Below, piece after piece: positions 12,191 through 24,079 of a stretch of DNA of 64,000 nt. Within the stretch, counting starts at the first letter, position 1, and the number at the start of each line of letters is the position of its first letter. Position numbers and translations under genes: made by a program. Under the pieces are notes generated by a model. It ran no database searches and was not told the DNA's origin. It worked only from the letters and a program-made list of their open reading frames with translations. This stretch comes from Cyanobium sp. ATX 6A2 (lineage in GTDB: Bacteria > Cyanobacteriota > Cyanobacteriia > PCC-6307 > Cyanobiaceae), in contig NZ_JAGQCU010000002.1 of the NCBI RefSeq assembly GCF_024346355.1, positions 62,001 through 126,000 on the forward strand. Reading direction: 5' to 3'.

Positions 12191-12235
12191 GTGGCAAGCT
12201 GAACCCCAGCCCGCTCAGCCGTTGCGCGCCCGTCC

Positions 12236-13648
12236 ATGGCCGTTGACTCCACCTCGTCCACCTGGAGCCAGCGCTTCGAGCAGGGGTTGCATCCCGCCAT
12301 CGAGCGCTTCAACGCCTCGATCGGCTTCGACATCGCCCTGCTGCAGGACGACCTGGATGGTTCGGTGGCCCATGCCCGCATGCTCGGCCAGTGCGGGGTG
12401 ATCAGTGAGGTGGAGGCGGCGCGGCTGATCGAGGGTCTGGAGCTGGTGCGGGCGGAGGCGGCCGCGGGTCGTTTCAACCCGGGCCTGGAGGCCGAGGACG
12501 TGCACTTCGCCGTGGAGCGCCGGCTGATCGAGCTGCTCGGAGCGCTGGGCAAGAAGCTGCACACCGGCCGCTCCCGCAACGACCAGGTGGGCACCGATCT
12601 GCGCCTGTGGCTGCGGCGCCAGATCGATGCCATCGACGGCGATCTGCAGCGCTTTCAACGGGCCCTGCTGGCCCAGGCCGAACGCCACGCCGACACCCTG
12701 ATCCCCGGTTACACCCATCTGCAGCGGGCCCAGCCCCTCTGCCTGGCCCACCACCTGCTGGCCTACATCGAGATGGCGGAGCGCGACCGCTCCCGCCTGG
12801 CGGACGTGCGCCGGCGGGTGAACATCTGCCCGCTGGGGGCGGCGGCCCTGGCCGGCACCCCGGTGCCGATTGACCGCCGCGCCACCGCGGCGGAGCTGGG
12901 CTTCGAGGCCATCTACGCCAACAGCCTCGATGCCGTGAGCGACCGCGACTTCGCCGTGGAGTTCATGGCCGCAGGTGCGCTGGTGCTGGCCCATCTCAGC
13001 CGCCTGGCCGAGGAGGTGATCCTCTGGGCGAGTGAAGAGTTTGGCTTTGTCGCTCTGAGTGATCGCTGCGCCACCGGCAGCAGCCTGATGCCGCAGAAGA
13101 AGAATCCCGACGTGCCCGAACTGGTGCGCGGCAAGAGCGGCCGGGTGTTCGGCCACCTGATGGGGCTGCTCACCATGATCAAGGGCCTGCCGCTCGCCTA
13201 CAACAAGGACTTCCAGGAAGACAAGGAGGCCCTGTTCGACGGTGTGCGCACCGTGCGCGACTGCCTTGAGGCGATGGCGATCCTGTTTGAGGAGGGCCTG
13301 GAGTTTCGCCCCCAGCGGCTGGAGGCGGCGGTGGCGGCCGACTTCTCCAACGCCACCGACGTGGCCGATTACCTGGTGGCCAGGGGGGTGCCCTTCCGGG
13401 AGGCCTATCAGCTGGTGGGGGGCCTGGTGAAGACCTGCCTGGAGCAGGGGGTGCTGTTGCGCGATCTGCCCCTGGAGCGCTGGCGGCAGCTGCATCCGGC
13501 GTTTGAAGCCGACATCTTTGCCGCCATCGCACCGCGCCAGGTGGTGGCGGCCCGCCGCAGCGAGGGGGGCACCGGCTTCGAGCGGGTGCGTGCCCAGTTG
13601 CTGGCGGCCCGGCAGCGGCTGGAGCCGGCGCTGCAGAATCCTGCCTGA
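12236..13648 (+). CDS. argH: Argininosuccinate lyase
   Basis: Last step of arginine synthesis: cleavage of argininosuccinate to arginine and fumarate. The protein has 470 residues, the usual length. Family motifs include [17 protein letters not shown], the [10 protein letters not shown] loop with the catalytic histidine, and the signature [15 protein letters not shown] carrying the catalytic serine. The ATG lies 45 bases after the phosphatase gene. The stop is followed 61 bases later by the RRM gene in the same direction. Confidence 0.97.
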   Translation: MAVDSTSSTWSQRFEQGLHPAIERFNASIGFDIALLQDDLDGSVAHARMLGQCGVISEVEAARLIEGLELVRAEAAAGRFNPGLEAEDVHFAVERRLIELLGALGKKLHTGRSRNDQVGTDLRLWLRRQIDAIDGDLQRFQRALLAQAERHADTLIPGYTHLQRAQPLCLAHHLLAYIEMAERDRSRLADVRRRVNICPLGAAALAGTPVPIDRRATAAELGFEAIYANSLDAVSDRDFAVEFMAAGALVLAHLSRLAEEVILWASEEFGFVALSDRCATGSSLMPQKKNPDVPELVRGKSGRVFGHLMGLLTMIKGLPLAYNKDFQEDKEALFDGVRTVRDCLEAMAILFEEGLEFRPQRLEAAVAADFSNATDVADYLVARGVPFREAYQLVGGLVKTCLEQGVLLRDLPLERWRQLHPAFEADIFAAIAPRQVVAARRSEGGTGFERVRAQLLAARQRLEPALQNPA

Positions 13649-13709
13649 ACCGGCCCTAGGCTTCTGGAGCCCCAGTGCTGGGTTCCTTCCCCCCGCCTAC
13701 CCCTTAGAC

Positions 13710-14261
13710 GTGAGCATCTTCGTCGGCAATCTGCCCTTCCGCGCTGAGCAGGAGGATGTGGTGGAGCTGTTTTCCCCCCATGGGGAGGTGGTCAACTGCT
13801 CCCTCCCCCTTGAGCGCGACACCGGTCGCAAGCGCGGCTTCGCCTTCGTTGAGATGGCCGATCCCGAGATGGAAAGCCGGGCCGTGGAGGCCCTCCAGGG
13901 CGCCGAACTGATGGGCCGCCCGCTGCGCATCAACAAGGCCGAACCCCGTGGCAGCGCCCCGCGCCGTGCTGGCGGTGCTGGCGGCGGTGGCTATGGCGGC
14001 GCCGGCGGTGGTGGTGGCTACGGCGGTGGTGGCGGCTATGGCGGTGGCGGAGGAGGCGGCGCCGCGCCCGTGGCCGCTGATGGCTCCAGGGGTTCCGGGG
14101 CCCGCGGCTGGGAAGACCGCAGCTACGGCGGAGGATCCCCTGAGAGCGGTTTTGAGGCCGGGCGTACGCGTCGCCGCCGCAGCGGCAGTGCCGGTGCCGG
14201 TGGCGGTTTTGACGGCGGCTTCCAGGACGGCGACGGCGGTTACCCCGGCGCCGAGGACTGA
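13710..14261 (+). CDS. Glycine-rich RRM RNA-binding protein
   Basis: Small cyanobacterial RNA-binding protein (Rbp type) of 183 residues. The first 80 or so form one RNA recognition motif, with RNP2 SIFVGNLPF at the start and RNP1 KRGFAFVEM near residue 50. A long Gly/Tyr/Arg-rich tail follows, with GGGYGG repeats between about residues 87 and 115. Family members bind RNA and some are cold-regulated; in this strain that is inference. The GTG at 13710 puts the RRM at the N terminus as in homologues, while longer upstream frames run into argH. The end overlaps the convergent dus gene by 22 bases. Confidence 0.92.
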   Translation: MSIFVGNLPFRAEQEDVVELFSPHGEVVNCSLPLERDTGRKRGFAFVEMADPEMESRAVEALQGAELMGRPLRINKAEPRGSAPRRAGGAGGGGYGGAGGGGGYGGGGGYGGGGGGGAAPVAADGSRGSGARGWEDRSYGGGSPESGFEAGRTRRRRSGSAGAGGGFDGGFQDGDGGYPGAED

Positions 14262-15316
14262 GCCTCCTCCAGCTGCCGGGCGGCCCGCTCCAGCACCTCG
14301 GCTCCGGCCTGGCGCTCCCCGGCGGCCAGGCTGAGCTGGTGCCGCCAGCTTCGGGCCCCCGGAACGCCTTCCACCAGCTTCACCAGGTGGCGGGCGAGGG
14401 GCCAAAGCCGCTCGCCCTGGCCGCACCAACGCTCGGCGTAGGGCACCAGCCCCCGCAGCACCGCCGCGGCCCTGGCCAGGTGGGGTCTGCCGGCATACGC
14501 ACTGCCGGCGCCATGGATCGCCTCATCCACGCCGATCCAGCGCAGCGGATGGTTGTAGGCCGCGCGCCCCACCATCGCCCCATCCACGTGACGCAGCTGC
14601 TGCAGGCAGTCGTCCAGGGTCTGCAATCCGCCGTTGATCTCGATGATGAGATCCGGCCGCTCGGCCTTGATCCTGTGCACCCAGTCGTGGCGCAGGGGCG
14701 GGATGGTGCGGTTCTGCTTCGGGTCGAGACCCTGCAGCCAGGCCTTGCGGGCATGCACGCTGAAGCGCCGCGCCCCGGCGGCCGCCACGGTGTCCACGAA
14801 AGCCAGCAGCTCCGGGAAGGAGTCGCGCGTGTCGATGCCGATGCGGTGCTTCACCGTCACCGGCAGCGGGCCGGCGACCGCCATGGCCTCCACGCAGCGC
14901 GCCACCCGCTCCGGGTCGGCCATCAGGCAGGCCCCGAAGCGGCCCTGCTGCACCTTCTCGCTCGGGCAGCCCACGTTGAGGTTGATCTCGTCGTAGTCCC
15001 AGTCGGCAGCCAGCTGGGCGGCTTCGGCCAGCAGCGCCGGCTCGTCGCCGCCCACCTGCAGCGCCAGCGGCTTCTCGCAGGGGTCGAAGCCGATCAGCCG
15101 CTCCAGCCGTCCGTCCCGTCTGCCCGGCCGCTCCGCTCCGGCCTCCCGCCGGGCATGGTGCAGGGCCCGGGCCACCACCATTTCGGTGTAGAGCAGGCTG
15201 TGGCGAGTGACCTGGCGCATCAGCACGCGGAAGTGCCGATCCGTGCAGTCCATCATCGGCGCCACACTGAAGCGGTAGCTGGCTCCCCGCTGGCCTGGAT
15301 CCACGTGCTGCTCCAT
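14240..15316 (-). CDS. dusA: tRNA-dihydrouridine synthase A
   Basis: FMN-dependent reduction of uridine to dihydrouridine in the tRNA D-loop. About 358 residues from the ATG at 15316. Diagnostic stretches are the flavin-barrel start RFSVAPMMDCTDRHFR, NLNVGCPSEKVQQGRFGACL with the catalytic cysteine in GCPS, VTVKHRIGID, and the SVHARKAWLQGLDPKQNR segment characteristic of the DusA branch. Upstream open frame to 15502 is probably not coding. It overlaps the RRM gene tail-to-tail and is divergent from the flavoprotein gene, with only 19 bases between starts, which must hold both initiation signals. Confidence 0.94.
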   Translation of the reverse strand: MEQHVDPGQRGASYRFSVAPMMDCTDRHFRVLMRQVTRHSLLYTEMVVARALHHARREAGAERPGRRDGRLERLIGFDPCEKPLALQVGGDEPALLAEAAQLAADWDYDEINLNVGCPSEKVQQGRFGACLMADPERVARCVEAMAVAGPLPVTVKHRIGIDTRDSFPELLAFVDTVAAAGARRFSVHARKAWLQGLDPKQNRTIPPLRHDWVHRIKAERPDLIIEINGGLQTLDDCLQQLRHVDGAMVGRAAYNHPLRWIGVDEAIHGAGSAYAGRPHLARAAAVLRGLVPYAERWCGQGERLWPLARHLVKLVEGVPGARSWRHQLSLAAGERQAGAEVLERAARQLEEAQSSAPG

Positions 15317-15335
15317 TCCCCCATGCTGCCCAGCC

Positions 15336-16598
15336 ATGCATCCTGAGCGGTTGCCGGTGGTGGTTGCCGGTGGTGGTCCGGCCGGGTTCATGGCCGCGAT
15401 CGTCGCTGCCGAGGCCGGTGTGCAAGGCGTGCATCTGCTGGAGGCCACCCCCGAGCCCCTGGCCAAGGTGCGCATCAGCGGCGGCGGCCGCTGCAACGTC
15501 ACGCACGCCTGCTGGGATCCCCGCGAGCTGGTGGCGCACTACCCCCGGGGCAGCAGGGCGCTGCGCGGTCCCTTTTCCCGGTTCGCGGCGGGGGATGCCC
15601 TGGCCTGGTTTCAGGATCACGGCCTGGAGCTGGTGGAGGAGCCCGACGGCCGCCTGTTTCCCCGCTCCAACCGCTCCAGCTCGGTGGTGGACACCCTGCG
15701 GCGCGCCGCCGCCAGGGCCGGGGTGACGCTGCACACCGGCCTGGCCCTGCAGGCGGTGGCACCTGTTGCGGAGGGCTTCGCGCTGGAGCTGCGGGGGGAG
15801 CCCCAGCCGCTCACGGCAGGACAGCTGGTGCTGGCCACCGGCAGCCATCCCAGTGGTCGCCGCCTGGCGGCGGCCCTTGGCCACAGCCTGGTGCCGCCGG
15901 TGCCCTCCCTGTTCACCCTGGCCCTGGCCGGCGAGCCCCTGCTGGCCCTGGCCGGTGTGGCGATGGATCCGGTGGGCCTGATTCTGGAGCTGCCCGATGG
16001 CGGCAGCCAGCGGCAGCGCGGGCCGGTGCTGATCACCCACTGGGGCCTCAGCGGGCCGGCCACCCTGCGGCTCACGGCCTTCGCCGCCCGCCAGCTGCAC
16101 ACCAGCCGCTACCGGGCCCGGCTGCGGGTTGACTGGAGCGGTGGCCGCTCCCAGGCGGATCTGGAGCAGCTGGTCCAGCAGGCCCGCTCCTCCCAGGCCC
16201 GCCGCCAGCTGGCCAGTGCCCGGCCCTGGCCGGAGCTGAGTCGCCGCCTCTGGCAGCACCTGCTCACCAGGAGCGGCGTGGAGCCCGAGCGTCGCTGGGC
16301 CGATCTCACCCGGGAGCAGCAGCGCCATCTGATCAGCGCCCTGCGGAATTCCGTCTATGCGGTGAGCGGCCGGGGACCCTTCGGCGAGGAGTTCGTCACC
16401 GCCGGCGGCGTTCCCCTCGCGGAGGTGAATCTGGCCACGATGGCGAGCCGGCTGCAACCCGGGCTTTCCCTCGTGGGCGAGCTGCTGGATGTGGATGGCA
16501 TCACTGGCGGCTTCAACTTCCAGCACTGCTGGACCTCCGGCTGGATCGCCGGCATGGCCCTGGCGGACCAGCTCAGCGGATCTGGTCGAAGATGTTGA
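15336..16598 (+). CDS. BaiN/HI0933-family FAD-dependent oxidoreductase
   Basis: Two-dinucleotide-binding flavoprotein of 420 residues in the BaiN/HI0933 (also annotated aminoacetone oxidase) family. The N terminus has the FAD-binding VVAGGGPAGFMAA, then KVRISGGGRCNVTHA, a family hallmark. The C-terminal part has EFVTAGGVPLAEVN and GLSLVGELLDVDGITGGFN followed by WTSGWIAG, also diagnostic. The physiological substrate is unknown. Its 3' end overlaps the convergent pilC by 26 bases. Confidence 0.9.
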   Translation: MHPERLPVVVAGGGPAGFMAAIVAAEAGVQGVHLLEATPEPLAKVRISGGGRCNVTHACWDPRELVAHYPRGSRALRGPFSRFAAGDALAWFQDHGLELVEEPDGRLFPRSNRSSSVVDTLRRAAARAGVTLHTGLALQAVAPVAEGFALELRGEPQPLTAGQLVLATGSHPSGRRLAAALGHSLVPPVPSLFTLALAGEPLLALAGVAMDPVGLILELPDGGSQRQRGPVLITHWGLSGPATLRLTAFAARQLHTSRYRARLRVDWSGGRSQADLEQLVQQARSSQARRQLASARPWPELSRRLWQHLLTRSGVEPERRWADLTREQQRHLISALRNSVYAVSGRGPFGEEFVTAGGVPLAEVNLATMASRLQPGLSLVGELLDVDGITGGFNFQHCWTSGWIAGMALADQLSGSGRRC

Positions 16599-17832
16599 AT
16601 ATGGGCAGATACATGGCCACAAGAATCACACCCACGATTCCCCCCACAACGATGATCATCAGAGGTTCCAGCAGGGAGGTGAGGGCCTTGGTGGCATTTT
16701 CCACTTCATCTTCGTAGAAATCGGCGACCTTGGACAACATCGTGTCCATCTCACCGGTTTCCTCGCCGATCGAGAGCATGCTCAGAGCCAGATCGGGAAA
16801 GGCCTTCGTACGCCCCAGGGCCACGCTCAGGGGAATCCCCTGCATCACATCCTCGCGGCTGTTGGCAATGGTGTCGGCAATGATCGAGTTGCCGGTGATC
16901 TCGCGCACCACATCGAGGGAGAGCAGGATCGGCACCCCGGCCCGGGTCAGAGAACTGAAGGTGCGGCAGAAGCGCGCCGTGGCGGTTTTCTGGATGAGGT
17001 CGCCGAACAGCGGCAGTTTCAGCATCAGGGCGTCGATGCGCCGCCGCCCGTAATGGGTTTTGTAAAACCGCACCAGCACAAAGATGGCCAGTGCCAGACC
17101 GGCAGCCAGGAACAGGGCGGCACTCGAGCGCAGCAGGTTGCTGACGTTCACGAAGAACAGCGTGAATGCAGGCAGCTCGCCGCCCAGCTGGGCATAGAGG
17201 TCGGCGAAGATCGGGATGATGAACAGCATCATCCCCAGAAATACCGCGATCGCAATCACCAGAACGGCGATCGGGTAGGCCAATGCTCCCTTGATCTTGT
17301 TCTGCAATCTGGCGTTCTGCTCCAGCAGCTGGCCCAGCCTGCGCAGGGCTTCATCGAGCACACCGCCGGCTTCACCGGCCTCCACCATGGCGATCGTGAG
17401 GCGATCAAACACCTTCGGCCAAGCGCGCATCGCCGTGCCGAGGCTGTTGCCCTGGTTCAGCTCCAGGCTCACCGATTCCAGAGCTCGCTTGAACATCGGC
17501 AGCTTCTGCTGCGACGCCATCAGATCGATGCTGCGGATGATCGGCACCCCGGTGCTCACCAGGGCGCCCATCTTGCTGGCGAATACGGCCCTGTGCTTGA
17601 TGCCAGGCCGGCGTTCGAAGACGCTCTTCAGACCCGAGAACCGCAGCTTCTGATTCAGTTCCCGCTGGGCGCGCAGGCTGCTGGCCGAGCTTTGCGGTTT
17701 GACCTTGATGTCGGTGACCCGGATGCCGCGCTGGCGCAGGCGGCGTTTGGCCTGCAGGGCATCACCGGCATCGACGTCGATGTCCTGGGTCTTGCCCCGG
17801 CTGTTGGTGTAACTGGCGGTGAAGGTGGGCAT
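16573..17832 (-). CDS. pilC: Type IV pilus inner-membrane platform protein
   Basis: Polytopic GspF/PilC platform that couples the PilB/PilT motors to the pilus. The protein has 419 residues with two GspF domains, each with ASKMGALVSTGVPI- or FSSLTRAGVPILLSLDVVRE-type cores, and three membrane spans (AYPIAVLVIAIAVFLGMMLF, AALFLAAGLALAIFVLV and IIVVGGIVGVILVAMYLPI). It ends with the typical MYLPIFNIFDQIR tail. It is third in the pilB-pilT-pilC operon, 34 bases after pilT. Type IV pili in this group serve DNA uptake, motility or attachment; which applies here cannot be read. Confidence 0.96.
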   Translation of the reverse strand: MPTFTASYTNSRGKTQDIDVDAGDALQAKRRLRQRGIRVTDIKVKPQSSASSLRAQRELNQKLRFSGLKSVFERRPGIKHRAVFASKMGALVSTGVPIIRSIDLMASQQKLPMFKRALESVSLELNQGNSLGTAMRAWPKVFDRLTIAMVEAGEAGGVLDEALRRLGQLLEQNARLQNKIKGALAYPIAVLVIAIAVFLGMMLFIIPIFADLYAQLGGELPAFTLFFVNVSNLLRSSAALFLAAGLALAIFVLVRFYKTHYGRRRIDALMLKLPLFGDLIQKTATARFCRTFSSLTRAGVPILLSLDVVREITGNSIIADTIANSREDVMQGIPLSVALGRTKAFPDLALSMLSIGEETGEMDTMLSKVADFYEDEVENATKALTSLLEPLMIIVVGGIVGVILVAMYLPIFNIFDQIR

Positions 17833-17866
17833 GGGTTGGGCCTGGGCGGCGATCGACGCAGGGGGA

Positions 17867-18946
17867 TCAGCTCAGCTGGGTGATCAGACGCTTCAGCTCC
17901 TCGGGCTTGGTGCTCTTCGAGAGGGCCTCATCCATGGTCACCTGGTTGGCCACCACCAGATCGGCCAGGGCCTTCTCCAGGGTCTGCATGGCCATCTGCC
18001 CGCCCGTCTGGATCTGGGAGTAAAGCTGGGCTGTCTTGCCCTCGCGGATCAGGTTGGCGACGGCGGGGTTGTTGATCATGATCTCCTGGGCCATGACCCG
18101 GCCCAGTTCCCCCGGGGCGGGGTTGTGGCGCACGCAGAGGGTCTGGGCAAACACCGCGGCCAGGCTGGTGCTGAGCTGCACGCGGATCTGGGTCTGCTGG
18201 CCGGCGGGAAACACATCCACCATGCGGTCCACCGTCTGGGCGGCGGAGCTGGTGTGCAGGGTTCCTAACACCAGGTGACCTGTTTCGGCAGCGGTGATCG
18301 CCAGCTGGATGATCTCCAGATCGCGCAATTCTCCCACCAGGATCACGTCAGGATCTTCGCGCAGCGAGGCGCGCAGCGCGTTGGCGAAGCTGCGGGTGTC
18401 GTCGTGCACCTGCCGCTGGTGCACGACGCTCTTGTCGGATCGGTAGGTGAATTCGATCGGATCCTCGATCGTGATGATGTGCTCGGCGCGTGTTTTGTTG
18501 ATGTGATCCAGGATCGCCGCCAGAGTGGTGGTCTTGCCCGAGCCCGTCGGTCCGGTTACCAGCACCAGACCCTTCGGCAGACGGCTGGTCTCCTCCACGA
18601 TCGGCGGCAGGCCCAGGGCCTGCATGCTGGGAATGTCATTGCCCAGGGCCCGCAGGCTGGCCGCGTAGGTGCCGCGTTGGCGGAACACGTTCACCCGGAA
18701 GCGCGCCACCCCCCGCAGGCCGTAGGAGCAGTCGAGCTCCCAGTTCTGCTCCAGCTGCTTGCGCTGGGAATTGTTGAGCAGCGAGAAGATCAGCTTGTTG
18801 CAGGCATCACTGTCCAGCCGCTCGTCCTGGATCGGCCTGAGCTGGCCGTTGAAGCGGCCGTAGGGGGGCAAGCCGGCGCTGATGTGCAGGTCGCTGCCGC
18901 CGTCGGCAACGAGCTGGCTCATCAGGTCTTCGATCATCACGGCCAT
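17867..18946 (-). CDS. pilT: Type IV pilus retraction ATPase
   Basis: Hexameric ATPase that retracts pili. The protein has 359 residues from the ATG at 18946; a longer open frame upstream lacks family similarity. Landmarks are GGSDLHISAGLPPYGR near the N terminus, the Walker A loop GPTGSGKTTTLAAILDHI, the Asp box ITIEDPIEFTYRSDKSVVHQR, the Walker B region LREDPDVILVGELRD, and the His-box segment ETGHLVLGTLHTSSA. It lies 22 bases after pilB and 34 before pilC. Confidence 0.96.
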   Translation of the reverse strand: MAVMIEDLMSQLVADGGSDLHISAGLPPYGRFNGQLRPIQDERLDSDACNKLIFSLLNNSQRKQLEQNWELDCSYGLRGVARFRVNVFRQRGTYAASLRALGNDIPSMQALGLPPIVEETSRLPKGLVLVTGPTGSGKTTTLAAILDHINKTRAEHIITIEDPIEFTYRSDKSVVHQRQVHDDTRSFANALRASLREDPDVILVGELRDLEIIQLAITAAETGHLVLGTLHTSSAAQTVDRMVDVFPAGQQTQIRVQLSTSLAAVFAQTLCVRHNPAPGELGRVMAQEIMINNPAVANLIREGKTAQLYSQIQTGGQMAMQTLEKALADLVVANQVTMDEALSKSTKPEELKRLITQLS

Positions 18947-18968
18947 GGGGAACCTGAAACGGCGGAGC

Positions 18969-20753
<1,785 letters not shown>

Positions 20754-20778
20754 GCGCCGAAGGTGCGGGCTTCCCCCG

Positions 20779-20800
20779 CTTGTGGGGTGAGCCCCTCAAG
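20779..20800. promoter_or_regulatory. Inverted repeat between divergent pilB and grpE
   Basis: CTTGTGGGG at 20779-20787 and CCCCTCAAG at 20792-20800 pair over nine positions with one T-T mismatch and a four-base loop TGAG. It lies 26 bases upstream of the pilB ATG and 40 upstream of the grpE ATG. It could be an operator or an RNA hairpin in the grpE leader. It does not match the CIRCE element of HrcA-controlled heat-shock genes. Confidence 0.4.
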
Positions 20801-20839
20801 TTCCAACATGTCTAGAACCAAACAGTGCGCTTGTCAGCC

Positions 20840-21604
20840 ATGAGTGGAGAACCTGCGGTGGGGCCCGAGTCCAGTGCCGGAGCTGATCTGCAGCAGCCAC
20901 TCCAGGGGGCCGCGGCCGGGAGCCAGGGGGGGCACGACACCCTCCCGGGTGGCGGTGTCCCTGAGGCGCCGTTCGCCAGCAGTGGTCCCGCGGAGGCTGC
21001 CGGCGCCGATCCTGCGGTTGATCCCAGCGACGCCGATCCAGCCGAGCGGGCCGCCCGGCTTGAGGCCCAGCTCGCGGCCCTGAGGGCCGAGCACGACAAC
21101 CTCAACAGCCAATACATGCGCCTGGCGGCGGACTTCGACAATTTCCGCAAACGCCAGAGCCGTGACCAGGACGACCAGCGCGTGCAGATCACCTGCAGCA
21201 CTCTCAGTGAGATCCTGCCGGTGGTGGACAACTTCGAGCGCGCCCGCCAGCAGCTCACCCCCGAGCACGAGGAGGCCCAGAATCTCCACCGCAGCTACCA
21301 GGGGCTCTACAAGCAGTTGGTGGAGGTGTTCAAGCAGCTGGGCGTCTCGCCGATGCGGGTGGAGGGCGAGCCGTTCGATCCCAGCCTGCACGAGGCGGTG
21401 CTGCGGGAAGAGAGCCATGACCACCCCGAAGACGTGGTGATCGCCGAGCTGCAGCGCGGCTATCAGCTCAACGGCCGCGTGCTGCGCCACGCCCTGGTCA
21501 AGGTGTCCATGGGCCCCGGCCCCGGCGCAGGGTCCGGGGCCCCTCCGGCCGCCGCCGCCGCACCGGCCGATGGCGCCGCCGGGGTGCCCACCTCCGACTC
21601 CTGA
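20840..21604 (+). CDS. grpE: Nucleotide exchange factor GrpE
   Basis: DnaK co-chaperone that releases ADP. About 254 residues. A disordered acidic N terminus of about 75 residues is followed by the long dimerising helix ([32 protein letters not shown] region) and the beta-domain with [10 protein letters not shown] and [18 protein letters not shown] Pro/Ala-rich tail closes the protein. The ATG at 20840 is chosen over an in-frame GTG 15 bases upstream. dnaJ starts three bases after the stop. Confidence 0.95.
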   Translation: MSGEPAVGPESSAGADLQQPLQGAAAGSQGGHDTLPGGGVPEAPFASSGPAEAAGADPAVDPSDADPAERAARLEAQLAALRAEHDNLNSQYMRLAADFDNFRKRQSRDQDDQRVQITCSTLSEILPVVDNFERARQQLTPEHEEAQNLHRSYQGLYKQLVEVFKQLGVSPMRVEGEPFDPSLHEAVLREESHDHPEDVVIAELQRGYQLNGRVLRHALVKVSMGPGPGAGSGAPPAAAAAPADGAAGVPTSDS

Positions 21605-21607
21605 TCC

Positions 21608-22732
21608 ATGGCCGATTACTACGACCTGCTCGGGGTCAGCCGGGACGCCGACGCCGACAGCCTCAAGCGGGCCTACCGGCGTCTGGCGCGTCAGTATCAC
21701 CCCGACATCAACAAGGATCCGGGCGCCGAGGAGCGCTTCAAGGACATCGGCCGCGCCTACGAGGTGCTCAGTGATCCCCAGACGCGCGCCCGCTACGACC
21801 AGTTCGGTGAAGCCGGCCTGGGTGGCGCCGCCGGCATGCCGGACATGGGCGATGTGGGCGGTTTCGCCGATCTGTTCGAAACCTTCTTCAGCGGCTTCGG
21901 TGGGGCGGCCGGCGGCGGACCGCGGCGCCGCGGTCCGCGCCAGGGTGACGATCTGCGCCTCGACCTCACCATCAGCTTTCAGGAGGCGGTGTTCGGGATC
22001 GAGAAGGAGGTGCAGATCCGCCACCTGGAAACCTGCAACACCTGCAACGGCAGCGGCGCCAAGGCCGGCAGTGGGCCCACCACCTGCACCACCTGCGGCG
22101 GTGCGGGCCAGGTGCGCCGCGCCACCCGCACCCCCTTCGGCAGCTTCACCCAGGTCACCACCTGCCCCACCTGTGAGGGCAGCGGCGAGGTGATCGCCGA
22201 TCCCTGCACCGCCTGTGGCGGTCAGGGGGTTCAGCAGGTGCGCAAGAAACTGCGCATCAACATTCCCGCCGGCGTCGACTCCGGCACCCGCCTGCGGGTG
22301 GCCCATGAGGGCAACGCCGGCCAGCGAGGCGGCCCTGCCGGCGACCTCTACGTGTTCCTGAGCGTGCAGCCCCATCCCCACCTGCGCCGCGATGGCATCA
22401 CCATCCAGTCGGAGGTCACGCTCAACTACCTGCAGGCGATCCTCGGCGACACGATCGAGGTGGAGACCGTGGACGGCCACGAGCAGCTGCCGATCCCGGC
22501 CGGCACCCAACCCGGCGCCGTGCTCAGCCTGCAGGCCAAGGGGGTGCCGAAGCTCGGCAACCCCGTGGCTCGCGGCAACCACCAGTTTAGCGTCAAGGTT
22601 CAGTTGCCCACCAAGATCAACGACCACGAGCGCGAGCTGCTCGAGGAGCTGGCCGGCCACCACACCAGCAAGGGTCACAAGCATCCGCACAAGAGCGGCC
22701 TGTTCGGCGGCCTGTTCGGTCATCGCGACTGA
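21608..22732 (+). CDS. dnaJ: Chaperone protein DnaJ (type I)
   Basis: J-domain co-chaperone stimulating DnaK ATPase. The protein has 374 residues with the full type I layout: a J domain with the HPD motif in QYHPDINKD, a Gly/Phe-rich linker (about 75-115), four CxxCxGxG zinc repeats ([32 protein letters not shown]), and the C-terminal substrate-binding domains. A Lys/His-rich tail follows. Translationally coupled downstream to the TusA-like gene by TGATG. Confidence 0.97.
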   Translation: MADYYDLLGVSRDADADSLKRAYRRLARQYHPDINKDPGAEERFKDIGRAYEVLSDPQTRARYDQFGEAGLGGAAGMPDMGDVGGFADLFETFFSGFGGAAGGGPRRRGPRQGDDLRLDLTISFQEAVFGIEKEVQIRHLETCNTCNGSGAKAGSGPTTCTTCGGAGQVRRATRTPFGSFTQVTTCPTCEGSGEVIADPCTACGGQGVQQVRKKLRINIPAGVDSGTRLRVAHEGNAGQRGGPAGDLYVFLSVQPHPHLRRDGITIQSEVTLNYLQAILGDTIEVETVDGHEQLPIPAGTQPGAVLSLQAKGVPKLGNPVARGNHQFSVKVQLPTKINDHERELLEELAGHHTSKGHKHPHKSGLFGGLFGHRD

Positions 22733-23010
22733 TGCCATTGCCCACCCCCAGCACCTGTCTGGACCTGCGCGGCACCCCCTGCCCGCTCAACTTCATCCGC
22801 TCCCGGCTGGCCCTCGAGGCGCTCGAACCCGGGGCCTGGCTGCAGGTGGATCTCGATGGCGGCGAACCGGAGCAGATGGTGGCCGAGGGCCTGCGCCAGG
22901 CCGGCCACCAGGTGCAGCTGGTGGACCCGCAGCAGCCAGCCCAGCCCAGTGGCGACCCCCCTCCCGCACCGGCGGCCGTGCGCCTGCTGGTGCGCCGCCA
23001 TGGCGGCTGA
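22732..23010 (+). CDS. TusA/SirA-like sulfurtransferase
   Basis: Small protein of 92 residues with the TusA-family signature LDLRGTPCPLNFIRSRLALE, in which the CP pair holds the persulfide-carrying cysteine. Members relay sulfur to tRNA thiolation or cofactors; the pathway here is not evident. Its ATG overlaps the dnaJ stop, and its end overlaps the rsgA start by 11 bases. The same adjacency is remembered from related genomes. Confidence 0.85.
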   Translation: MPLPTPSTCLDLRGTPCPLNFIRSRLALEALEPGAWLQVDLDGGEPEQMVAEGLRQAGHQVQLVDPQQPAQPSGDPPPAPAAVRLLVRRHGG

Positions 23011-24079
23011 TCCCTGCCCGTATCCGTGCACCGGCAGCGGGATGGTGGTGGCCCTGCAGGCCAATTACTGCTGGGTGGATCTGGAGCAGGCCGGGCCCGG
23101 AGGGCTGCGGCGGCTGCTCTGCACCCGCCGCAGCCGTCTGGCCAAGGGCGGCCAGAGCATCTGTGCCGGGGATCGGGTGCACCTGGAGGGCATCGACTGG
23201 GCTGGCGGCCGCGGCGCCGTGGCTGCCGTGCAGCCGCGCTCCTCGCTGCTGGTCAGACCGGCCGTGGCCAACGTGTCGCGGGTGGTGGTGGTGGTGGCTC
23301 TGGCGGAGCCACGCCCTGACCCACTGCAGCTCACCCGCTTCCTGATCACCGCCGAGGCCAGCGGCCGGGCCGTGGAGCTGGTGTTCTCCAAGGCGGATCT
23401 GCTGCCCCCGCTGCAGGTGGAGGCCTGGTGCACCCGGGTTCGGGGCTGGGGGTACGACCCGCTGGCGGTGTCCGAGCGCAGCGGTCTGGGCCTGGAGCCG
23501 CTGCGCCGTCGCCTCGCCCAGGCCGGCATCGCCGTGCTCTGCGGCCCCTCCGGCGTGGGCAAGAGCAGCCTGCTCAACAGCCTCAGTCCTGCCCTGGAGC
23601 TGCGGGTGGGGCCCGTATCCGGCCGCCTCCAGCGGGGCCGCCACACCACCCGCCACGTGGAACTGTTCGCCCTCGCTCCCGGCGCCCTGGTGGCTGACAC
23701 GCCCGGCTTTAACCGGCCCGAGCTGCCGGCTGATCCAGCGGCCCTGGCGGCGCTGTTCCCGGAGTTGCGCCAGCGCCTCAGCGGGGGGCACTGCCGCTTC
23801 AGCAACTGCCTGCACCGGGGGGGCGAACCGGGCTGTGTTGCCGCCGAGCCCTGGGATCGCCAGCTCCACTACCACCACTGCCTGGAGCAGATTCAGGCGC
23901 AGCTGGCAGCACAGCAGCGCTCCGGGGCCGCCAGTGGCTCCGAGCAGCCGGACCTCAGGCGCCGGGGCAATCGCCTTGAGCCGAGGCTCGATCCCCGCTT
24001 GCGCCAGCCGTCCCGACGCAGCCGGCGGCAACGGCTGGGGCGCGAGAGCAGCGCCGAGCAGACCGGCGCCGGGGGCTGA
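23000..24079 (+). CDS. rsgA: Ribosome small-subunit-dependent GTPase A
   Basis: Circularly permuted GTPase that checks late 30S subunit assembly. About 359 residues from the ATG at 23000. An OB-fold is followed by GTPase motifs in permuted order: G4 FSKADLL, G1 GPSGVGKSSLLNSL, and G3 DTPGFNRPEL. The zinc-binding GHCRFSNCLHRGGEPGC lies near residue 275. The last residues GAGG are encoded within a perfect 18-bp inverted repeat shared with the convergent ybaB. Confidence 0.94.
   Translation: MAADPCPYPCTGSGMVVALQANYCWVDLEQAGPGGLRRLLCTRRSRLAKGGQSICAGDRVHLEGIDWAGGRGAVAAVQPRSSLLVRPAVANVSRVVVVVALAEPRPDPLQLTRFLITAEASGRAVELVFSKADLLPPLQVEAWCTRVRGWGYDPLAVSERSGLGLEPLRRRLAQAGIAVLCGPSGVGKSSLLNSLSPALELRVGPVSGRLQRGRHTTRHVELFALAPGALVADTPGFNRPELPADPAALAALFPELRQRLSGGHCRFSNCLHRGGEPGCVAAEPWDRQLHYHHCLEQIQAQLAAQQRSGAASGSEQPDLRRRGNRLEPRLDPRLRQPSRRSRRQRLGRESSAEQTGAGG

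Noticed and set aside
20754-20839. CIRCE heat-shock operator upstream of grpE
   Set aside because: The inverted repeat present has different sequence and spacing from CIRCE.
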